DNA of 64,000 nt, from assembly GCF_014805625.2 (NCBI RefSeq), contig NW_023998414.1, positions 18,085,280 to 18,149,279 of the forward strand, read 5' to 3'. The position numbers were made by a program, and so were the translations under genes. Origin of the DNA: Glossina fuscipes. Its lineage: Eukaryota; Arthropoda; Insecta; Diptera; Glossinidae. The notes beneath the pieces are model-generated. The model saw only the letters and a list, made by a program, of their open reading frames with translations, was not told the DNA's origin and did not search any database. Shown piece by piece: positions 1 to 11,900 of this stretch; the stretch's first letter is position 1; each line of letters begins with the position of its first letter.

Positions 1-767
1 TTTTTTTAAAAGTGGATGCATTTTAGTCTACGAAGTATCATTGTAATGCACAGTGTAACGAAGCTTTGCTTGTCGCTTTCATAGACCGCTACTTATATCG
101 CTATTATTGTTAACAGAAAAAAACGCCATACCAAACGCATAATCTACCTACGTTAAAAATGTGCTGCGACGAGGCTCTGTGGAATTGATAACGTTCCGAC
201 TAATTGCTTGAGAATGTGAGAAAAAGCGTGTGCAACGCAGTATAAATATATAAGCTAGATTACTAGCATTCTAATAGGCAAAGTGCGAAATGACTCCCAA
301 TCGTTACGATTTAGTATTATTAGTTAACTGACATTGAATGTGGAACACGGCAATATGATAGGTTTTTGTGACTCAAATCTTGCCTTTTAATAGTAAAAAG
401 GCCGGAGTTGCCTTTCTCTGGCCGACCTAAGAATTGAATGCTAAAGAATTTTTTTCTTGTATATCGCTTTTATAAGAATAAGTGCATTATAAAGCCAGGG
501 GTCGAATTAAATTAATTTATAGACTTGCAGCATTACATGTATGCACTAATTGTTTGATAGTGCCTTGAGCAGTCGCACTGATGGTATTACAATTGCTCTT
601 AATGCAACTCTACAAAATTTTAAAAAGTCATGGCTGAATTAAACATTTATCTAATTTAAATGCGAAAAGCCAGCCATATGTCTTTTTAGATCCACTTATT
701 TAATACCAAGCGATACGATCAACTGCATAGATTATCACATTTATCCAATATTTCAATAAAAAGATTA

Positions 768-799
<32 letters not shown>

Positions 800-824
800 A
801 GTAAGAAAATAATACTTGCCCCTG
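1..824. other. AT-rich noncoding DNA with a poly-A tract
   Basis: No gene is recognised. The only structured feature is an AATAAA at 755-760 followed eight bases later by a run of 30 A (769-798). This is the arrangement expected at the 3' end of a retrotransposed transcript on the plus strand, but no recognisable coding sequence precedes it and no target-site duplication was found. Confidence 0.6.
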
Positions 825-1300
825 ACCGCATTTTTAATACCCATCACCACTATTCTAAACAAGAATAAAAAAAGAAATGAATTAAATTTTCCTACACTGT
901 AATATTAGATGGACGTGGCTGATTTTTTCTATCTTCAGAATGAAAGTGAAGAGATTTCTATAGTGCGTGCGTGTGTTGCCCTTTATGAGTAACAAGCGAA
1001 AAACAAGCAAAACAAGAGTACTCCCAGTTTTTGTTGCATAAATCTGTGACTGTTGTAGACACGTCCTTGGGCCGGTTATTAGGATCATTTCCAAATTCCT
1101 TTGCAAAATTCTATATAACATCTTCATTTTTGCGAAGAGATGGAGGATGTTTACCACAGATACTGCACAGTTGAGCAGACGGACAGATGGACACACGAAC
1201 ACGCTTAGGTGGGCTGCAAAGTTGAAACTGGCCAAGAATTTATATAATTTTTGAGGTATTTGAAGCTTGCTGCTGTACTGTATACACACTAGATACACTA
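825..1300 (-). repeat. Dispersed repeat R2, copy 1
   Basis: Read on the minus strand, this copy contains a CATCTGTCCGTCTG block, then AAAAATGAAG, and later GCCCAAGGACGTG. The same blocks in the same order occur at 3270-3590 and, more weakly, at 51690-52080. The 138-codon open frame here has no recognisable protein content and is taken as a chance frame in the repeat. Family name unknown; edges approximate. Confidence 0.6.
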
Positions 1301-1379
1301 TAATAATATTTCACACTAGATATAATAATAATTTTCCCATTTTCGTAAAAGTACTACACCATTAATCATAGGATAAATG

Positions 1380-1775
1380 CACGTTCAAATTTTTGGGCAT
1401 TTTGCATTGGCTGTAGTTATGACGAGTTATGACGAAAACTCAACTTTTTATTCCTTTTGAAAACGATAGGTATTCTCATTTTAGATGGCACAGTAGGCGT
1501 GTCGTTCGACAGATTTGTGCCATTTTCAATAGCAACTTGCGCATAAGAATTTCTAATATTTCTCGACAGCTTCATCTTTCGGTCAGCAGAGTGTACTACA
1601 CAGACAATCAAACAAACAGACGGACATGCTTAAATCGATTTCGAATTTGATGCTGATCAAAAATATATATATAAAACTTTGTGCAGTCTCTGAAATTTCC
1701 TTCTGCTGTTGCTGCGAATATTTGGACAAAATGAACGTACTCCCCTCAGCTTTCCTGCATTCTTGCTTCGTATAT
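1380..1775 (-). repeat. Dispersed repeat R1, copy 1
   Basis: Carries the R1 signature, read in minus orientation on the plus strand: an acagacggacatgc block, TTAAATCGATTT, GATGCTGATCAA, an ATATATAT stretch, then an 'agtctctga...ttccttctg' block and a 'gacaaaatgaacgtac' end. It matches the copies at 3905-4300 and 52180-52560 along most of its length. The small open frames on both strands here are repeat sequence, not genes. Confidence 0.7.
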
Positions 1776-2480
1776 AACGAACAAAAAATTTGAACGAGTT
1801 TATATTGCCAGCATAAAATGAACGAAAATGTAATTAATTTTCCTCTCTTCTTCTCTACACATTTTAATATCTTTCATAATTCACTCATCAGCAATAAAAG
1901 AGATGAATACTGAAAATGCATCTTTTAAAGTATTGAAGTCTTACATACATTTCGTACGAATTCCATACCTGCCTAGGCCTTATGCAGAGCTTTTCACATT
2001 TGCAAAAACATCAACTCGCATATGCTAAAAGAGTAACATGGTTAAATAGTAAAAATACTCAAAGAGCGCGACACTTGAGCACTTCGGATAAATAAAGAAT
2101 GAAAGAACAGTCATATGTTTGAATCGACTCGACTGACCTATTAATATGAAGACTAAAAAGATATCTCTGATAATAAACTTCTTTTTCTTTTTTTTTTTTT
2201 TTTGGATAAAGAAAATTAAAACTATTGTATACGATCTTCGATTTGTATTGCTTTGCGTTACAAATCTTTGAAAAAGGTAATTCTAGAATCATGCTCCTAT
2301 AATGGGTATAAATATATAAACTATCTTCAAATACATATATAAATATTGTAAAATTTATGCTTACACTGATAGAGCTTAAAGAAATATTATCTTAGGGGAA
2401 ATAATTATTTTTCACATAAAAATAATACATCAACACAATACATATGCGTAAATATAAATACATATATATATATATGTATG

Positions 2481-2517
<37 letters not shown>

Positions 2518-3269
2518 GCATGTACTTATACATATATATATGAATATATAGATCTATGTATATATAAATATATATGCATGTATGTATATGATTTATATCT
2601 TTGGTATTTTGTAACAGAAAAGAAGCGAAAGATTTTAAAAAAATTGAAGAAAAAAAAAAGAAAAAGAAAACTATAAGTTATGAGAATAGTACACAATACA
2701 AGAAGTACAACGTAATCTTCACAGTTATAGTTCGTAAGATGCATCAAAAAAAAATTCATAATATATGTATATACATTATTCTTATTATCGGTTAATTTCA
2801 AAACTTTTTGTTCGAAAACACATTCATTTCTCCAAGCCTCTCCCCCCCGCCCCCCTTTTTCATTCGCTCTTTCGGAATTAATACACCCACGCATTTCTTT
2901 TTCTCTTTCTCCCCTTTATGCCTACTATTGTTGCCAGATGAATTCATTATACAATTGATACCTGTATTGTACTTGATCTTAGTTTTCACGGCTTTCGATA
3001 CAAATATTTCCAAAATAGAATTAAAATTTCAAACGAAAACATTCGACATTAGAAAGTTATCATTATTTGGTTATTTTAGAGCCATAGAACCATAGAGAAT
3101 CTTAGATGATATATAAGTGAACTTTTGATGCTTGTAATCGAAACTATTTACAACAGTCATTTTTCTGATATCCACCACCAAGAATGGACCATCAAGCCAA
3201 ATTTCAAATCAATAGCGATTATAAGTCATTACATACCCATCCCCAAGCAATGAGGGATATAGTCGTTTT
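1776..3269. other. Noncoding DNA with TA-rich stretch
   Basis: No gene is recognised. 2461-2600 is an interrupted TA/TATG microsatellite, and 2640-2670 and 2845-2920 are purine- or pyrimidine-rich runs. Open frames here read through these low-complexity tracts and have no protein-like content. Confidence 0.6.
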
Positions 3270-3590
3270 TAGAGATCCCATAAAATGTATATATATGTAC
3301 ACATATGTTTTCTTGATCAGCATTAAATTTTTAATTGATTCAAGCCCGTCCCCGTTTGGCCATCTGTCCGCCTGTGGAATCTCTGCCGTAAGCATACACT
3401 GGGCAACAAAAAATATGAAGCTATTACCTTCAAATCTGGCAAAAACATTAGAAATTCTTGCATACCTATTGGTATTGGCAATGAACCAAGTGACGAGGCC
3501 AAGGGGCGAGCCCACAATGCACTATGAACTAAGAAAATGTCTGCTTTCTGAATTTTTTGCTGATTGCTCATCGAAATTACAATAGGGAGT
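3270..3590 (+). repeat. Dispersed repeat R2, copy 2
   Basis: Begins near TTCTTGATCAGCATTAAAT and continues through CATCTGTCCGCCTGTGG, AAAATATGAAG and GAGGCCAAGGGGCGAG. The blocks align in order with R2 copy 1 read on its minus strand. The 133-codon plus frame and the 98- and 82-codon minus frames over this stretch are frames in the repeat. Confidence 0.6.
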
Positions 3591-3904
3591 GGAGTGAGTG
3601 AAGCTTTTCACAATTTATTCCTCATAAATCGATGAAACCAACCAAACCCACCCAATACTATAAAGTTATCATCGTTCTCTTAAGATCTGTTACGAATAAA
3701 TCAATGAATAAAAAAGAATAATGAAAAAACGAAGAAAAACAATTAAGAGAATTATATTCGTTCGCGACTCGAATGTTTTATACCCATTATCATCTTTACC
3801 CTGGAAAAATTTATAAAAAAAAAAAAAAAAAAAAAAAACAGAAACTACTGTAGCATAGCCAATAGGTATTATAAGATAGCCAATAGAACATGTGTGCAAA
3901 CTTT
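3591..3904. other. Noncoding spacer with poly-A run
   Basis: No gene. Contains a long A run (about 3817-3838) and lies between an R2 and an R1 repeat copy. Confidence 0.6.
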
Positions 3905-4300
3905 TATAATTTTATTTCTTATAGATTATGAGTAATGAGCAAGAAATTCATGTTTTCTTTTCTTTTTTTTTTTGTAAGCAGCGATGTTGCTAGTTTATAT
4001 ACTAATGTAGGCGTGTCCTTGGACAAATTTGGCTTATTTTCAATATCAATCTGTCTTCAAGAACTTGCTAACAGCTTCACATTTACGACCAGAAAAATGC
4101 GTGCAAGAGACGGCGGACAGATGGACGGACAACCAAACAGACACACGCAAATGCTTTAATCGATTTTTGAATTTGATGCTGGTCAAGAATATATATACTT
4201 TGTGAGCTCTCTGACGCTTCCTTCTGGGCATCGCAAACATTGTAACAAAATGAATATACCCCTAATCCTTTGGTGATGGGTGTAAAAATATTCACCACAA
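3905..4300 (-). repeat. Dispersed repeat R1, copy 2
   Basis: One of the best R1 copies. In minus orientation it shows 'ggcgtgtcc', a 'cggacagatggacggac' block, TTTAATCGATTTTTGAATTT, GATGCTGGTCAAGAATATAT, 'cttccttctgggc', a 'caaacattgtaacaaaatga' block and a 'ggtgatgggtgtaaaaa' end. Confidence 0.75.
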
Positions 4301-5339
4301 AAGTTCTCAGTGAAAAATTTTATAGAAGTGCGGGAAAAAAAATAGAGATACATTTTTTGTTTTATCGAAAAGAAGTAAGTTACGTTCTTGGCACGAATCT
4401 TTGATATCTAACAACATAAGAAATCGTCGAGATGCAATGCAAACAAAAAGTAAAAAATATATTTGAAAAGAAAATATCAAGTTTACGGGAAATGAATTGA
4501 AATAAATTATACAAACTTCGGTGATATTATAGTCTGTCCATCCATCCAGTCTGTTCAGCAATCATGTGTCTATAGGCTAAACAACAAAGAGCAGAGTGAC
4601 TGGCCACTAACAAATAATTTCTTAACTAAATAATCGTTTTACGGAAACAGCAGAAGGGCGTTAGAGTGAATGTCTACATTAAACCGAGTATGGCGAGACC
4701 AAATAATTAAGCTATTGAATGCAATTTTAAACACCAGAAGCTGTCCAATGTGGAATACCTACAGAGACTTTTGTTATTCATCCTTTTTACTTTGAGAATT
4801 GATGATGATAATGATACGACGAATGCGTCATTAGCGCTACGCTATTTAAATTACACCTGACATTTTAATTTCTAAGCATTATAAAAAGGCAAATGAAGGC
4901 AAATGAAAAATTGAGAGGAAACTCAATAGCTGTCGTCTATCGATTCATTGTAACGTGTAGTGAATTTTTACCTAGCGTTAGAGTATAGACTTTTCTTTTT
5001 CCGAAAACTTCCGATCATAAAATTTCCGTAAAGCATTGTTACACTCAATATTCTTCTTTTTCCAAATACTACGAAATCACTCTGGGCATATACCCTATAC
5101 CTATAATAGGGTGACAGTTAGAAAGAAAAGAATTGCGCTCATAAACCAGTTACAGTACTCTCCCTATTCACAATTGCAGATGTTTCGGACACAACGGGCA
5201 AAGCGAGACCATTTTTATAATAAAATTTATAACGAATTTTCAAGGTCAGGGATTTTGTCCGCTTTTAATTATACCGTGAAAAATAGAAAAAGAAATTCTA
5301 AGCTTCCAGTCACGGCCAACGCATATCAATTGTAATTGA
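4301..5339. other. Noncoding DNA, nothing recognised
   Basis: Low-complexity AT-rich sequence. The 99-codon open frame at 5036-5335 shows no domain or family resemblance. It lies just before the mariner relic and could belong to the same insertion, but I cannot show this. Confidence 0.5.
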
Positions 5340-5860
5340 CGCACGGTCTACCGCACTTAGCATTGAACTCGTCTGTCCCGATATGTTAGTGAACCTTAAG
5401 TGCTTGGCCATGCCAAAGTAGCCAATGAAATATTTTTTACCCTATCAAACAGCTGTCGAAACGCAAAGAAACTGATTCACCTGAATTGGAGCACAGTATT
5501 ACCGGCGATGAAGAGTGCTTCGAAAAGAAACAAGGGTTAAAAAGAAAGGTGAATCACCGCAAACGACTGCAAAGTCAAGATTACGGTCGCGTAAGCTTAT
5601 GCTTATATATGGCGTCCTACTGTTAGTAATCAACTAGATTGGAGCAAACGATTGAAAAGAAACCCGGCCACGTATCATCCATCAATACAAGAAGAATTGT
5701 CTTGTATTATGACAACCTCCCTGATATCCTGGCAAGAATGCATTTAATGTACACTATACCTCCACACCCCATCCCAATACCACTGTTCATTTCGCTCTTT
5801 GCTGAGCTCTCTTAATGGCATTACTTAGTGCAGAATCAGTCTTCGCTCAGAAATTGCAAC
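5340..5860 (+). pseudogene. Mariner-family transposase relic
   Basis: A decayed DDE/D transposase. With frame changes, the plus strand reads the first catalytic motif ITGDEE (about 5494-5514), then a GESPQTTAKSRL-like block (about 5550-5585), then IVLYYDNLPD (about 5697-5726), matching the mariner 'HDNARPH' second-aspartate motif, and finally PPHP and SLNGIT-like pieces (about 5760-5827) that correspond to the region around the third catalytic residue. The order and spacing agree with a roughly 345-residue mariner transposase, but stops and frame shifts interrupt every segment, so no functional product is possible. The N-terminal helix-turn-helix half is not readable and no terminal inverted repeats were found. 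Family assignment rests on motif memory, not on a search. Confidence 0.75.
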
Positions 5861-6879
5861 GATTATTATATACTAGACACCTGTGCGATTAATACGAGTC
5901 CAAGTGATAATAAATTATTTTTAATTTCCCACTTTTGTACACAGGCACTACCGAAGATAGACTGGCTATATAAGAACTTTTCTCAATCATTTTACAAAAG
6001 GCATGTGTGCGCATCAAAGCTCCTATAGAATATTCTTCAGCGTAAGAAATCCCCTTAACTATCCATCCATCCATCTGTGGTTGTCTCCCGTTCAATATAA
6101 CAAGCTGGCATTTGGCGTTCAGTCCTTAAATAGGATTCAAAACCGCCTAAGTCGCCTGGCTGATGGTGATTCTTTCCGAATTACAAATAGTTGGGTTCAA
6201 AAAAAAAAAAAAAAATTAAAGCTTGAAGCAAAAACAAATTAATAAAAAAAATTGATATCAGCGAACTGCACAAATATGCTCAATTAATGAGAACCTGTAA
6301 ATTATAATTATCCACGTCCCGTCTTAATGGGAACATAATAATATTCCTATTGAGTCTATATTTTGTTTTTAAAAACGGAACGAAAGAAAAATATTAAAAC
6401 ATTGAGCATATCGGAGAACAAGCAAATAATACATCGAAAAAAAGTGATCAGAATGATCAGATGTGCTGTGAAAAAGGAAAAAAAAGGCGCAAATTTATAA
6501 ATACAGAGCGGGAAGACGGGGGGTAAGGGGTTTCTCTTGTTCTTTTTTTTTTTTCTTTTTTAAATTAATTCGCATAAGCCACTCAAATTGTCTACTACTT
6601 TACTACTACTAATTATTATTTATTATACAAACAAGTATTAAATACATATTCTATTGTTGTTGGGGGATCGATTGTTCTTTGAATTGTCTCAAAATTTTGC
6701 TAAAATTTATTTTTAATTTTCTTCAATGGATAACATGGCCGATTTTTAGTTCTTTAGTTTTTTTTTTTTTTTTAACGTTTTCTAACCAACAAATACATAT
6801 ACAACTATAATGCATACAATTATAAAAACATATTACGTTCTTTTTTTTTTTTTCCTTTTTTGTTTGAATTAATTTCTTT
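5861..6879. other. Noncoding DNA
   Basis: No gene recognised. Contains a short CCAT run near 6061-6074, and many A and T homopolymers from 6190 onwards. Coding-like content is absent. Confidence 0.55.
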
Positions 6880-7003
6880 TTTGTTTATATATATATATAT
6901 ATATATACATAAATATAGTATATTTATATATATATACATATATATATATATATTTATTTATTTATTTTTTTTTTTTTTTCGTTTATTAAATGTGAATAAG
7001 AGA
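6880..7003. repeat. TA microsatellite and poly-T before the gap
   Basis: TA dinucleotide runs followed by ATTT and T homopolymers run almost into the gap. Such sequence is a likely reason for the assembly break. Confidence 0.8.
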
Positions 7004-7103
7004 NNNNNNNNNNNNNNNNNNNNNNNNNNNNNNNNNNNNNNNNNNNNNNNNNNNNNNNNNNNNNNNNNNNNNNNNNNNNNNNNNNNNNNNNNNNNNNNNN
7101 NNN
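7004..7103. other. Assembly gap (100 N)
   Basis: Exactly 100 undetermined bases, the usual placeholder for a gap of unknown size. It is flanked by a TA/T-rich stretch on the left and by a poly-A run on the right. Confidence 0.99.
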
Positions 7104-7550
7104 AAAAAAAAAAAAAAACTACTACTAATTGATTTTTTCTTTTTACCTTTAATTTCTATTTTTTTTTAAGTTAATTTTTTTTCCTTTCTTTTTTTAAGAC
7201 GAGTTGATTTCGCATAACATTTGAGATAAATAAACGGTTTTTTATGGGAGGAATTTGATTGCACTTTCAAACTTTACATGATTTATATGAGAAAACGAAT
7301 CTTACAAAACAAAAAAAAAAATTAAGAAAGAAAAAAGAAAAAAAAAGAATGAAATCGTTGGACTTACGAAAAGCATTAAGTCTGTGATCTGACACAAAAA
7401 TGACTAAAAAAAATTAAGAAAATAATACATGACACTTCAATAGGTAACCTTGTAGTGTGTAGATAATAAGTAAACTGGATAAAAGAGATTCAGCCAGATT
7501 GTATAAATCTACCATCCCATAGATCTCTAAGATCCTTCTCGTGCATGCAT

Positions 7551-7591
<41 letters not shown>

Positions 7592-8479
7592 GATATATAT
7601 ATATCATGCCATTTTTTTTATTTGATTGCTTCGCGGATTAAACAAAAATTCCATATTCAGTTAAGCTAGCATGACAAATACAGAAAGTACATAAGGTATG
7701 ATTATATTTGCAGATATTTTCTGTAATTGATGAGTTATCTGCGCCAGCGCCGATAGATATTGAATTGATCCAAGATAAAGGAATACAAATGTCACTACAA
7801 TGTGCTTTCTTATATAAAAGTGAATCGCACAATCACTGTCGACGAAAAATTGGAATTATTGGAGAAAATAAAGTTCGTTAAGAGACCCGCTTCTTCTTCA
7901 CTTATGACAAATCCTATTTTAACGAACATATTCATATCAACATCTACCTATAGAGTCACTTGTACTGGGCAAGGTATATAGAAAGTAATTACAGGCAGCC
8001 AATAGGCTGCAAGATCTACCGTCAAATTACGGAACTCCGTGTCGAATAAACTCGATCGTAATTTCTTCATTTCGTGTCGGTGTATTGAGTAGCGTGCTTG
8101 CCGACAGTCGACAAAGTATGCACTTTTGCCATTATTGAGCGGAAAATTTCTCGAGAACAATAACGCTGTCGAGTACCGCATTCAAAGGGAAAATGCGTTG
8201 GCAAAATGCGTTGGCAAAACCATATGATTATTTGCGATGAGATGATTGATATACTAAGGAATATCTATAGTAAATTGTGCCAAGAAGTGCTCAGTCGTGG
8301 TAGCTTAATCTACATATATATTGGAAATCATTTATTTGAATTATTGTTAAGCTTATTTATTTGCTTTTTTCTTCTTCTCTTTGTCGTTTATTTGAATTTA
8401 TATTGTTATTGATATACTACTAATGCTATTATTAATGCCCCGTTGTCTATATCTCCAATGAATGAGAGGAATTGAGTAC
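7104..8479. other. Noncoding DNA with TA microsatellite
   Basis: Starts with A/T homopolymer runs; 7549-7604 is an interrupted TA microsatellite. The rest has ordinary composition but no recognisable gene. The 77-codon frame at 7948-8181 (minus) shows no family signature. Confidence 0.55.
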
Positions 8480-9480
8480 ATACCCGATGATATCGAGTCC
8501 CGTAAACTAGGCCCTGATTGAGGCCTACTTCTACACTTCTTCTATTACGGTGGTCCTATGGAGCGACCGGAACGGTATTTGTTCCATCAATTGATAACCA
8601 GAAGCGGCCCTTCGCCCTTCAAAAAATTTCATAGTGGCACAAGTCATGCCCAAATTACAAGTATGGCGGCTAGAGGGATATATCCGTAATCAAATAAAAT
8701 GTCATCGACTTTGCCTGCAACTTCGACCTCAGGCAAACACTCAATTGAAACCCATAGATGCGTTCGTTATTTTTCGCCGTTTAGTGATAAACGTGTCATT
8801 GTTTCCCAATCTTCAGTCTGTTCATGTTTTTCAATGATTACGAGTATCGTTTGTCCGACGACCCTAACGTTTATTTTAAATTTGGTGAAATGTCTTAAAT
8901 TTCCAACGGTTGACTAATAACGCCAATGAAACTTTGCGACGGTGTCTTACAAAAATCGAAACAAGATTAATAATTATTATAATCCTCCCGCAACTTTTCA
9001 GGGATTTTTTTGTTATAAAGTTTTAAGCTTGTTTGTAAAAAAACGCAATGCCAATTCTGCCGGTTTAAGAAGGTCTTCGTGTTGCACATAACTTCCACGC
9101 AGCTACCCTCCAATAAGGCAGCGACTGTTGCATCTCAAGTCTTAAAAACGAAAAAAAAGAGAGTGATTTCCATTAAAAAAAACAGCCAAATGTCGCATTA
9201 TTTCTACTAAAAACATTCCTTTACTTTTTGCATGGTATTGGGTGGACCCTTTGCGGTTTCATGTAAAAAAATTTCCAATATATATATGATTTTTTGGATT
9301 GAACGATATATTCACCGGGAAGATTTACTCTTTTGTTTACAACAATTTCAAGCAAAAATTAATTGTAAAAATATTTAAAAGTTGTACCCGCTCGATTAAC
9401 CCACTATTTCTTGCTTAGTAAGAGAAGACCTTGAGCCGAAAGGGAACTTCATACTGCAAGGTAGACTAAAAATATTGCTG
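8480..9480. other. Higher-complexity unassigned sequence
   Basis: Less low-complexity than its surroundings and with overlapping open frames of 67 and 72 codons (8634-8917, plus). It resembles eroded coding sequence, perhaps from a mobile element, but no motif could be matched to a family on either strand. Confidence 0.35.
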
Positions 9481-9917
9481 CTCTTAATCTCTTTTCGACC
9501 ACAATTCCCGATGATGAGAAAGACATGAGATATTTCTTTTATTTTTTTTTTTTTTAAGAAAATTATGTAAAATTGGTTTTGCTTTTGATTTCATTTAAAG
9601 ATCACATTATATGCAAAAGCTTCTTAGACATAAAATGATTTACGATACCATTCATTATCGGGTATTGAGAGCATGTTTTTCAAAAATAGTAAAGCTTTCC
9701 CGGCGATGATTTTTAAAATTAATTAAAATCACTTCTTATAAACAACTCGGTTACCTTATTATATATAAAGAAGAAAAACTTTTTGTACTGAGATAGAGAA
9801 AACTTAATCAAAGTAAAAATTCTAATTAACATTGCCAGGCTAGATATGAAAAGTTACTGAAGATTTGATGTCTAAATTGAGTGCAATTGGTCCACAGTTT
9901 CTTTATTGTTATTATTA

Positions 9918-9949
<32 letters not shown>

Positions 9950-10453
9950 GATTTATTTATTATTATTATTTTCTTATTGCTTTTTTAACTTTATGGCGAT
10001 AAAGTTTGCTTTCTTATTCTCGATTATTCTCGACTTAAAAAAACTTCGAAAAAATAAAGTAAAAAATTTAACATAATAAAAAAAGTAAATAAAAGAAATT
10101 TTAAAAAAAGGAAAAAAAATCTAACTTACTCTTCTATAAAATAGACAATAAAATTCTCATGTTATACGCTCAAAACTAGGCGTCTTCTTATTACATTGTT
10201 AAAAACGAGAAAAATATTTCAAAACTTGTTTTATACCGGCCTCTGGAGGATAGAATATTGGCTTCATAATTCCAAGAATGCTTATCGCAGAAAGTGTATA
10301 TACTTAGGATTCATCTCTGCCTTGATCTGCCTTTGTCTGCTGGAATCACAAAAACGATATAGGAAATATATATGTGAGTAGAAAAGTTTTCTAAGTGCTT
10401 GAGATCAGCAAGATTCGCGAAACCTAGATGCTAGTAAACTTCTGTTAAACTAT

Positions 10454-10493
<40 letters not shown>

Positions 10494-10708
10494 AAATTTT
10501 TATAATTGGTAAATTTTATAAAGCTCAGTAAGTAGGTCAACAAAAAAAAAAAAAAAAAAAATTTGGCAAAGTACCAACAAATTTGTTGTTTAGCAACAGT
10601 ACAAAAAGTTCTTCAATAAAAGAAAATATAAATAAAATTTAATATCAAATTATTAGAAAAAAAAAAACACTCAACTAATCATGCATTCATCGGGCAACAA
10701 CACTTAAC
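9481..10708. other. Noncoding DNA with TTA microsatellite and A runs
   Basis: 9903-9970 is a TTA/ATT trinucleotide microsatellite. 10458-10487 is a run of 30 A and 10541-10561 a second A run; neither is preceded by a clear AATAAA. No gene recognised. Confidence 0.6.
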
Positions 10709-10790
10709 ATAAATTCTGAAAATATATTTTCATTAATATCTATTAATGAGATAAATTCTGAAAATATATATTCATTAATAGATACCAGAC
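10709..10790 (+). repeat. 42-bp tandem duplication
   Basis: The block ATAAATTCTGAAAATATAT starts at 10709 and again at 10751, giving two units of 42 bp with few differences. Each unit ends in a CATTAATA stretch. Confidence 0.85.
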
Positions 10791-10864
10791 ATACATACTT
10801 GCACAACGGAAGAAAATAAACATACTTTTGCGTGTCAGTAAAGAAAAAAAAATGCAATAATTGT

Positions 10865-10924
10865 AATAATAATAATAATAATATATTACAAAATATTATC
10901 TATATATATATATATATATATATA
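10865..10924. repeat. AAT and TA microsatellites
   Basis: An AAT run (about 10865-10882) is followed closely by about 12 TA units at 10901-10924. Confidence 0.9.
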
Positions 10925-10965
10925 GTTGTAGATATATTGATATATAGATATATCGATTAGTCATA

Positions 10966-11075
10966 GGATCTTTCTTTAATAACACAAACACATTTGAAGA
11001 TATATTGATTTGTTCTTTCTGTTGGATCTTTCTTTAATAACACAAACGCATTTGAAGATAAATTGATTTGTTCAC
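10966..11075 (+). repeat. 58-bp tandem duplication
   Basis: GGATCTTTCTTTAATAACAC begins at 10966 and again at 11024. The two 58-bp units agree nearly base for base through GATTTGTTC, so the duplication is young relative to the surrounding DNA. Confidence 0.9.
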
Positions 11076-11224
11076 GATCACAGTTCTTTTAAATGTCATG
11101 AGTATTTTAACGACTCCTTCCGTTCTTAGAATTGTTCCCTTTTAAAAAATATGTCCTAATATTGACAAAGAGACAACAAGACCTAGATATTATTATAAAA
11201 AAAATTAAAAAAATCAATAACATG

Positions 11225-11900
11225 ACAACAATTTGGGCATAACCCTCAAAATCGATTGCGAGCCAAACCTGCTGCCGAAAGAATGTTCTGTCTCTGGTGA
11301 GAGCGAGATACTATTCCTCTACCTCTACCTTTCTGTGTGCAAGGCACTCGGTTGCGATACAACTGCACACTACACTTGGCTGCGGAAGAGCTTTGGCTCT
11401 TCCCGCAATCGTGGGCTAACCGTAGCCACCACGAAACTCCCGCTATGGACCGTTCCCGCTGTCAGGCCGAAGCTAGACGAAGTGCTTTGAGGGGGCTCCT
11501 CACATCCATGGTACCAGAATTTGATTGAAAAATGTTGAAGAAATTATTAAAAGTCCTCGATCGGACTTTCTAGATCCCAAAAGACCCGAACTCGGCATGA
11601 GATAACTATTAGAAGAAAACCCATACATACTATGCTTAGAGCCAAATTTGGAATATCGGTTTAACTTCGTCAGCTGTGAAGAGTGTAATTGACGTCACTG
11701 AACTTCTCTTTATGGAGTTATTTGAAGCTAGAAGACTATGCCAACAAGCCCACACCCACCCGTGCGTCGTCAACGGAATTCAGTCACATTTCTGCCAAAC
11801 GACAAAGGAAAACTTCGATAAAAGAATGCATATGGTCTAGCAGGTGTGAAGGCCATTTGCCCGATGTACCATTCCATGCATAGCCCTTTGCACGTTACGC
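11225..11900. other. GC-richer unassigned islands
   Basis: 11225-11530 and 11640-11885 are clearly richer in G and C than the flanking DNA. Both have open frames of 60-85 codons on the plus strand (11233-11490, 11337-11528, 11689-11883). Two overlapping frames in the first island argue against both being real. No domain or splice-supported exon structure was recognised. They may be remnants of a mobile element or of an old gene. Confidence 0.35.
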
